The notes beneath the pieces are model-generated. The model saw only the letters and a list, made by a program, of their open reading frames with translations, was not told the DNA's origin and searched no databases. Shown here piece by piece: positions 49,901-58,900 of a stretch of DNA of 64,000 nt (its first letter is position 1; each line of letters starts with the position of its first letter). The translations under genes were made by a program, and so were the position numbers. Source of the stretch: Balanoglossus misakiensis (taxonomy: Eukaryota > Hemichordata); the NCBI GenBank assembly GCA_040954595.2, contig CM082592.2, positions 11,904,001 through 11,968,000 of the forward strand. Reading direction: 5' to 3'.

Positions 49901-52900
49901 TGGTCATTTTTTGAAAAAAACCATGGGTTATAGCTCAGGAAAATGTTGAAAAATCGAGGATTTTTCGACTTTGCGAATTTTCAAAATTTGGTCATTTTTT
50001 GAAAAAAACCATGGGTTATAGCTCAGGAAAATGTTGAAAAATCGATGATTTTTCGACTTTGCGAATTTTCAAAATTTGGTCATTTTTTGAAAAAAACCAT
50101 GGGTTATAGCTCAGGAAAATGTTGAAAAATCGAGGATTTTTCGACTTAGCGAATTTTCAAAATTTGGTCATTTTTTGAAAAAAACTATGGGTTATAGCTC
50201 AGGAAAATGTTGAAAAATCAATGATTTTTCGACTTTGCGAATTTTCAAAATTTGGTCATTTTTTGAAAAAAACCATGGGTTATAGCTCAGGAAAAAGTTG
50301 AAAAATCGAGGATTTTTTGACTATGCGAATTTTCAAAATTTGGTCATTTTTTGAAAAAAACCATGGGTTATAGCTCAGGAAAATGTTGAAAAATCGATGA
50401 TTTTTCGACTTAGCGAATTTTCAAAATTTGGTCATTTTTTGAAAAAAACCATGGGTTATAGCTCAGGAAAATGTTGAAAAATCGAGGATTTTTCGACTTT
50501 GCGAATTTTCAAAATTTGGTCATTTTTTGAAAAAAACCATGGGTTATAGCTCAGGAAAATGTTGAAAAATCGATGATTTTTCGACTTTGCGAATTTTCAA
50601 AATTTGGTCATTTTTTGAAAAAAACCATGGGTTATAGCTCAGGAAAATGTTGAAAAATCGATGATTTTTCGACTTTGCGAATTTTCAAAATTTGGTCATT
50701 TTTTGAAAAAAACCATGGGTTATAGCTCAGGAAAATGTTGAAAAATCGATGATTTTTCGACTATGCGAATTTTAAAAATTTGGTCATTTTTTGAAAAAAA
50801 CCATGGGTTATAGCTCAGGAAAATGTTGAAAAATCGATGATTTTTCGACTTAGCGAATTTTCAAAATTTGGTCATTTTTTGAAAAAAACCATGGGTTATA
50901 GCTCAGGAAAATGTTGAAAAATCGATGATTTTTCGACTTTGCGAATTTTCAAAATTTGGTCATTTTTTGAAAAAAACCATGGGTTATAGCTCAGGAAAAT
51001 GTTGAAAAATCGATGATTTTTCGACTTTGCGAATTTTCAAAATTTGGTCATTTTTTGAAAAAAACCATGGGTTATAGCTCAGGAAAATGTTGAAAAATCG
51101 ATGATTTTTTGACTATGCGAATTTTCAAAATTTGGTCATTTTTTGAAAAAAACCATGGGTTATAGCTCAGGAAAATGTTGAAAAATCGATGATTTTTCGA
51201 CTTAGCGAATTTTCAAAATTTGGTCATTTTTTGAAAAAAAACATGGGTTATAGCTCAGGAAAATGTTGAAAAATCGAGGATTTTTCGACTTTGCGAATTT
51301 TCAAAATTTGGTCATTTTTTGAAAAAAACCATGGGTTATAGCTCAGGAAAATGTTGAAAAATCGAGGATTTTTCGACTTTGCGAATTTTCAAAATTTGGT
51401 CATTTTTTGAAAAAAACCATGGGTTATAGCTCAGGAAAATGTTGAAAAATCGAGGATTTTTCGACTTTGCGAATTTTCAAAATTTTGTCATTTTTTGAAA
51501 AAAACCATGGGTTATAGCTCAGGAAAATGTTGAAAAATCGATGATTTTTCGACTATGCGAATTTTCAAAATTTGGTCATTTTTTGAAAAAAACCATGGGT
51601 TATAGCTCAGGAAAATGTTGAAAAATCGATGATTTTTCGACTTAGCGAATTTTAAAAATTTGGTCATTTTTTGAAAAAAACCATGGGTTATAGCTCAGGA
51701 AAATGTTGAAAAATCGAGGATTTTTCGACTTTGCGAATTTTCAAAATTTGGTCATTTTTTGAAAAAAACCATGGGTTATAGCTCAGGAAAATGTTGAAAA
51801 ATCGATGATTTTTCGACTTTGCGAATTTTCAAAATTTGGTCATTTTTTGAAAAAAACCATGGGTTATAGCTCAGGAAAATGTTGAAAAATCGAGGATTTT
51901 TCGACTTAGCGAATTTTCAAAATTTGGTCATTTTTTGAAAAAAACTATGGGTTATAGCTCAGGAAAATGTTGAAAAATCAATGATTTTTCGACTTTGCGA
52001 ATTTTCAAAATTTGGTCATTTTTTGAAAAAAACCATGGGTTATAGCTCAGGAAAATGTTGAAAAATCGATGATTTTTTGACTATGCGAATTTTCAAAATT
52101 TGGTCATTTTTTGAAAAAAACCATGGGTTATAGCTCAGGAAAATGTTGAAAAATCGATGATTTTTCGACTTAGCGAATTTTCAAAATTTGGTCATTTTTT
52201 GAAAAAAACCATGGGTTATAGCTCAGGAAAATGTTGAAAAATCGAGGATTTTTCGACTTTGCGAATTTTCAAAATTTGGTCATTTTTTGAAAAAAACCAT
52301 GGGTTATAGCTCAGGAAAATGTTGAAAAATCGATGATTTTTCGACTTTGCGAATTTTCAAAATTTGGTCATTTTTTGAAAAAAACCATGGGTTATAGCTC
52401 AGGAAAATGTTGAAAAATCGATGATTTTTCGACTTTGCGAATTTTCAAAATTTGGTCATTTTTTGAAAAAAACCATGGGTTATAGCTCAGGAAAATGTTG
52501 AAAAATCGATGATTTTTCGACTATGCGAATTTTAAAAATTTGGTCATTTTTTGAAAAAAACCATGGGTTATAGCTCAGGAAAATGTTGAAAAATCGATGA
52601 TTTTTCGACTTAGCGAATTTTCAAAATTTGGTCATTTTTTGAAAAAAACCATGGGTTATAGCTCAGGAAAATGTTGAAAAATCGATGATTTTTCGACTTT
52701 GCGAATTTTCAAAATTTGGTCATTTTTTGAAAAAAACCATGGGTTATAGCTCAGGAAAATGTTGAAAAATCGAGGATTTTTCGACTTTGCGAATTTTCAA
52801 AATTTGGTCATTTTTTGAAAAAAACCATGGGTTATAGCTCAGGAAAATGTTGAAAAATCGAGGATTTTTCGACTTAGCGAATTTTCAAAATTTGGTCATT

Positions 52901-55900
52901 TATTGAAAAAAACCATGGGTTATAGCTCAGGAAAATGTTGAAAAATCGATGATTTTTCGACTTTGCGAATTTTCAAAATTTGGTCATTTTTTGAAAAAAA
53001 CCATGGGTTATAGCTCAGGAAAATGTTGAAAAATCGAGGATTTTTTGACTATGCGAATTTTCAAAATTTGGTCATTTTTTGAAAAAAACCATGGGTTATA
53101 GCTCAGGAAAATGTTGAAAAATCGATGATTTTTCGACTTAGCGAATTTTCAAAATTTGGTCATTTTTTGAAAAAAACCATGGGTTATAGCTCAGGAAAAT
53201 GTTGAAAAATCGAGGATTTTTCGACTTAGCGAATTTTCAAAATTTGGTCATTTTTTGAAAAAAACCATGGGTTATAGCTCAGGAAAATGTTGAAAAATCG
53301 ATGATTTTTCGACTTTGCGAATTTTCAAAATTTGGTCATTTTTTGAAAAAAACCATGGGTTATAGCTCAGGAAAATGTTGAAAAATCGATGATTTTTCGA
53401 CTTTACGAATTTTCAAAATTTGGTCATTTTTTGAAAAAACCATGGGTTATAGCTCAGGAAAATGTTGAAAAATCGATGATTTTTCGACTTTGCGAATTTT
53501 CAAAATTTGGTCATTTTTTGAAAAAAACCATGGGTTATAGCTCAGGAAAATGTTGAAAAATCGATGATTTTTCGACTATGCGAATTTTCAAAATTTGGTC
53601 ATTTTTTGAAAAAAACCATGGGTTATAGCTCAGGAAAATGTTGAAAAATCGAGGATTTTTCGACTTAGCGAATTTTCAAAATTTGGTCATTTTTTGAAAA
53701 AAACCATGGGTTATAGCTCAGGAAAATGTTGAAAAATCGAGGATTTTTCGACTTAGCGAATTTTCAAAATTTGGTCATTTTTTGAAAAAAACCATGGGTT
53801 ATAGCTCAGGAAAATGTTGAAAAATCGAGGATTTTTCGACTTTGCGAATTTTCAAAATTTGGTCATTTTTTGAAAAAAACCATGGGTTATAGCTCAGGAA
53901 AATGTTGAAAAATCGAGGATTTTTCGACTTTGCGAATTTTCAAAATTTGGTCATTTTTTGAAAAAACCATGGGTTATAGCTCAGGAAAATGTTGAAAAAT
54001 CGAGGATTTTCCGACTTTGCGAATTTTCGTCATAAGCATGGATTATAGCTCATATACGCTCAAAAATGACAAATTATTGATTTTGTGAAATTTGGCCATT
54101 TTGACGTTTATATGTCATATGCATGGATTATAGCTCATACACACTCAAAAATGACAAATTCTTTATTTTGTAAAAAAAAATTCGCCGTTTTGACTTTTTT
54201 CATGTCATATGCATGGATTATATATAGCTCACACATACACGCTCAAAAATAACACATTTCGATTATAACAGTTTACCTTTCCCGATCCTTTTATTCCTTT
54301 CCATAAACTAAAATAAACGATTATGAAGACGGCCATGAGACAGATAGCAAGCTGCCAGCTCACTTTTCCCACGTCATCAATTCCATCCGCCAGATGAGTT
54401 TGTAAAACTTTGCGTCTGTGAAAAAAATATCAAAAAATAAGGCAAAATGTTGCAGACAAGTCGATGTCGGTAAATATAGATTTGTTGTTCGGTGGTGGTG
54501 GGGTGGTGGTAAGGAATCTAGATTTTCTAGTCCAATCAGGAGCCATATTCTTAGACAGAGTCATCAAGATTTACAGAAATTTCAAACACTTCATTAACAA
54601 ACATAGTTAAGTCTGAGCACCTATAATCATGAACACGAGAATGGGCGATAACTTAGCTGACATTGTGAGGTAGCATTCAGTGCAGTAATGATGGCAGTAT
54701 GCACGAAGGATGACACCCCAGACCATTTGATAAAACTGTCGATGCCCGAGATAACGAAACCCGAAGATTATGCACACGTATTGACACTAGACCAATCATG
54801 TCTCCCATTTTTCAATATTTATAGATGGAATTATAATAACCAAGCAATATATTTGATTCCAGTGCGGCAGGGCAACAGCAGACACATCTCCGCGAATTCA
54901 AACACGGGGGCGCGCCATATCGAAGTACGCTTGATTACACGGCTCCTAGAAATATATTACTGCCCAATCTTCCAACAGTATATGCGATTAAAGTTTGATT
55001 TAGGCAATAAAACGGCTGCTGTGTCTTCGACAGCACACAAGATGTCGACTGGGTCTAACAGCTTCAACATGTCCAAAGGTCATATGACATATCCGAATCA
55101 ATGTAGCAGACTAGTATGGGAGCTACGGGCATTCCACTTTTAGAAATCCGCCGCCAAAATTTATGGTTAAGCAATGGCAGTTGCTGTTTTTTACTCAACC
55201 ACTGTTTTGAGTCTGACGGGGGATTGTTTGTAGTTGGTGGCAAGCAGGGCGAAACGGCTGACGCATTTTCTACTCTGCGCCCCAGAAAAATTAAAAAAAG
55301 AAACACTGAACAATTACCCGGTTTTTTTTGCCATCAACTTTGAATAGCACCCACGTCACAATATTTCAAATCAGCGCCGTTATAAACCCTCAATTATTAC
55401 TCTTAATAACACATTCCAACCTCGACACCATATTTTGTCTCAATGAAATGGCAATAGAATTTCTTCGTGACTGTATTCTGTATGTTGTGATGCGTGTATA
55501 ATGACCATAAGTCATAAATCTCCCTTGCTTTTATTTCATTAGAACTCTTTGTAGTACTTCGGTCAACTAAGTAATCTTTTTTGATATCTCAAATATTGGG
55601 AATATAGCGAAGGATAACATTGATCAATCTAAAAATACATGTAAGTACAACACAGTTGCAACAACGAGAATTATCTCATTTTTTCACATAAAGTATATTT
55701 CAACGTTATCTATTCTTCACTGTGGTCTGATATTGCCTGGTTTCACAAGTCTTTGATTTTCAGTTTGCGAATCCACTAAATTATGTTCTAATGAAAATGG
55801 AGTCGCCATGAAATGGACATGCAATGCTCGCCCAAGCGAAGCCCCTTCCACATGTACATTTCACCAACTTTGCTCGTTGAAGGGACAGGAAACGCTAAAT

Positions 55901-58900
55901 AACTTAACAGCTAACGGCGGATCTAGGCTCTGTATTGTCGTAAAAAGACCGGGTGAGTGCCCAAGCCGAGTGCTGGCTTCAATGCGCACGATTCAGGGAG
56001 TACTGGAGTTTGTTATGAAATTAGACGGTTTAATGTCCATTTCAATCAATGTTACCCTATGGCAAACCACTTTAGTTATTGATTAGCGTGTAATACCGCG
56101 GCGTTCGACCAGGACACGGCCATTGTCTTCGCCCTGACAGTCTAAGTCGGTGATACATTACACGTACTTAGGATATGAAAATGCACGCGACACCTGCCGA
56201 GTCCACCTCAGAAACCATCTAACACAATTAGCGAAGTATTTTATATGGCGATCACAGGCGACCCCTGCTTCAATTATTGACTATATAATCACTGACTAGA
56301 ATAATTTATCATTTATAATATTAAACGATGAATGGCAAATAAATATAAACCCTCAATGTAGTTAATCATGATCATTTCAGCAGCAAGAAGAGATTTTCAA
56401 ATATCACCAAAATTTGCAATGGGAGAGGACATTTCATAATTTTAAGATAATTTAAACAGAACCAGAGAAAAGAAAAGTTTAAAGAATTTCCATGACTGCA
56501 TTTCAATACTGAGATTTCATCAGCATCGTTTCACTTTTTCTGTTCACACGATAGAAATCTCACCGTTTTAGGCCAAATTAGGGAACGTGCTTATTAATGG
56601 AATACTGGTATGTTCATCGTGGCTATTGATAACTTGTTTGTTTTTAAAGCAAAATAATAAAGGTTATAAATGGCAGCGATCATCGACATCACTTACGAAA
56701 GTCGGCATGAAAAGGGGTGTAATCGGAGGGCGATGATTGTTCTCTCATCGTTATGGATCACAACAAACGGATCACCCTCACCGCAGTAATTGCAGTTTGT
56801 TGACAAGAGAATGCGATAGCTCTTTGTGCCACCGGCAATTACTACACGCAGCTCTGGGTAAAGACAGTATGTGAGAATGTTGTAAGCCGATGCGATATTC
56901 TATAGAAATCTGATTAAGAAAGCACATGATTCAGCGCAGAGCATTTCAACTGAATATGGCTGCGTATAGGCTGAACTGTTTTATTTCTTTTTCTGGCCTC
57001 TACAAACCCGCAATGTTCCAATGATTTAGCACATTACTAATTATTCTGTGTAAAATGACACATGATTGGTTCCCCGAGACATCACAACAATGGCCGCAGT
57101 GAATTTTTTTTAAAAGTTTTCAAAATTAAATAAACGTGTGCTCAAAATACTGATTTCTCTTTTATTTTGTCGATGCTCTAATTTGTTTCTTTCTGAAAGT
57201 CAACTGAAACATCTCCTGCTGTTCACCACAAAACAGACTGTGACCTAGACCCACATATGTGCTAGTCAAATAAAATGCACAAACTCGCTAACAATGTACA
57301 TTAAATGTATACAGTTTTATTGTAGAATGACGAATATTTGTATCGGTAAAACGCCCCGTTCAAAAATAAAATATTAAAAATGCAAATTTATATCATAATT
57401 TATATAAAAACGTTTCAATGAGATGGTCTGTTCGATACATAGTCTACAGGACAACAACAAAAAATCCGGAAATGAAATGTCACTCACTCGAAAAACTCCG
57501 CGGCGGGAAGAACACCAAGCGAAACATTTTCCGCGGAGCGATTCAGCGACGAAATTTCTGAACAATTAGGGCTGTTCCATTCGTTGTCGCAGGTAGTCCA
57601 GGGCAGCTGAGATGTGAACGATGACATGAGATAATAGACGGACCAAGCTATGATGGTGTTGTAGAAGAATGACGTGTACATGTCAATCACGCACAAAGCG
57701 TAGCCAATCCCTGTAAATAACAGAAAAGTTGTGATCAGACGACTGCGCATGTGAAATTAATCCTGCTGACGGTTGCGCAAGGTACTTGCACTGTATATGT
57801 CCCTCTTGTCTATAATACTGCCTCTTGGCATAGTCTTAGGTTCCCAACATGTTGCTCCGCCCGGGTATGACGTATTTTAGGTAAATCTCGAACAAAATGT
57901 GATGAAAAGGGCAATATCTTATTTGTTCTCAATATTATGGATATGAAGAAAATTTGCGGCTGCATTAGAACAACCAGTGAAAAGAAATCATTTCTTTGAT
58001 GACTGTAAACAAAATGGGATTTTTTTACTTGCATGAATGACACGCTGCACAGAACATTGTTCAACTGTTTCATTGAACACTTAATATTTCACCGAAAGAT
58101 TTTCCTTGCAAAATGTTGCCGTATATTTTCGGTTCGGCTAATATATCGCCTTTACATGCGCAGAAGTGATCGATTCAGTAAAAAGAGGCCGCTTTTCGTT
58201 ATTATGTGGCGTCTTTCAAATTATCGCGTCATCGGTTGAGTGCGTTTACGCAGTTTCTGTATGCTACCATATTACAATTCATGTACGTATGTGAAGACAA
58301 ACAGATATACAAATTTTTGGACCGCACAATTACACAGCACAACCTTATTTTGAAAGTGAAATACGTGTTTGAAAATATATGGTCATTGAGGCTTTAACGA
58401 TAAAACACGTCTATATATCGGGTTGAGCCCGTGTAAGATGCATTCATATTCTTGATATTTGTAACTACGTATAATTGTATCCCTGGAAACACAGCGGCAG
58501 TCCCAACTGACGTCATCGATGAAGTCGGACGACAAAAAATGTATGTAATTGTTGAAATTTCTCACCTTTGAAAATCGGGCAGATTTTACTCCAAAGGCTG
58601 ATGGCGCCGCTGTGATGGTACTGGCCCAACGACAACTCCATGTAGAACAACGGCACTCCCCCAAATACCGCCATTATACAATAGGGCACCAGGAAGGCAC
58701 CTGCAGGGAATGGAGGGAAAAGTTTATCTTTTTTGTCGTTCATCACATATCAAAGCCAGTTCAAAGCCAGCCTTGAGCACCCTTTATTCGGATTCCAAAA
58801 CTTAAATTTGCTAAAAGTCCGAAAGATAACTAAACCATCTATCAACGTAACGGTAGTATACATTTCAGTTGTAATTTACAGCATCTCATAAATTGACAGA

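Larger units (their letters stand above)
39074..54027. repeat. Satellite array, right arm (88-bp unit, about 170 copies, inverted)
   Basis: The reverse complement of the left-arm unit, predominantly the 88-bp form (seven A before ccatgggttatagctcagg). Most units carry aaatcgatgattttt (the ATCATCGAT variant), mixed with aaatcgaggattttt. Further markers are gacttagcg or gactatgcg in place of gactttgcg, aaaacatggg, aaactatggg, aattttaaaaatt and aattttgtcat. The arrangement of these markers reveals segmental duplications of 20-21 units. Because 88 is not a multiple of three, this arm shows no long open frames. Confidence 0.97.

Noticed and set aside
17464-54255. CRISPR array
   Set aside because: The whole unit repeats with no variable spacers, and the context is a split animal gene.
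17464-54255. Centromere
   Set aside because: Unit size and higher-order structure are reminiscent, but the array lies inside one intron of an apparently intact gene; no evidence of kinetochore function can be seen from sequence.
54688-55143. 151-codon + strand open frame in intron 3 of the transporter
   Set aside because: No recognisable motif, no splice or promoter context; typical length for chance in intronic DNA.
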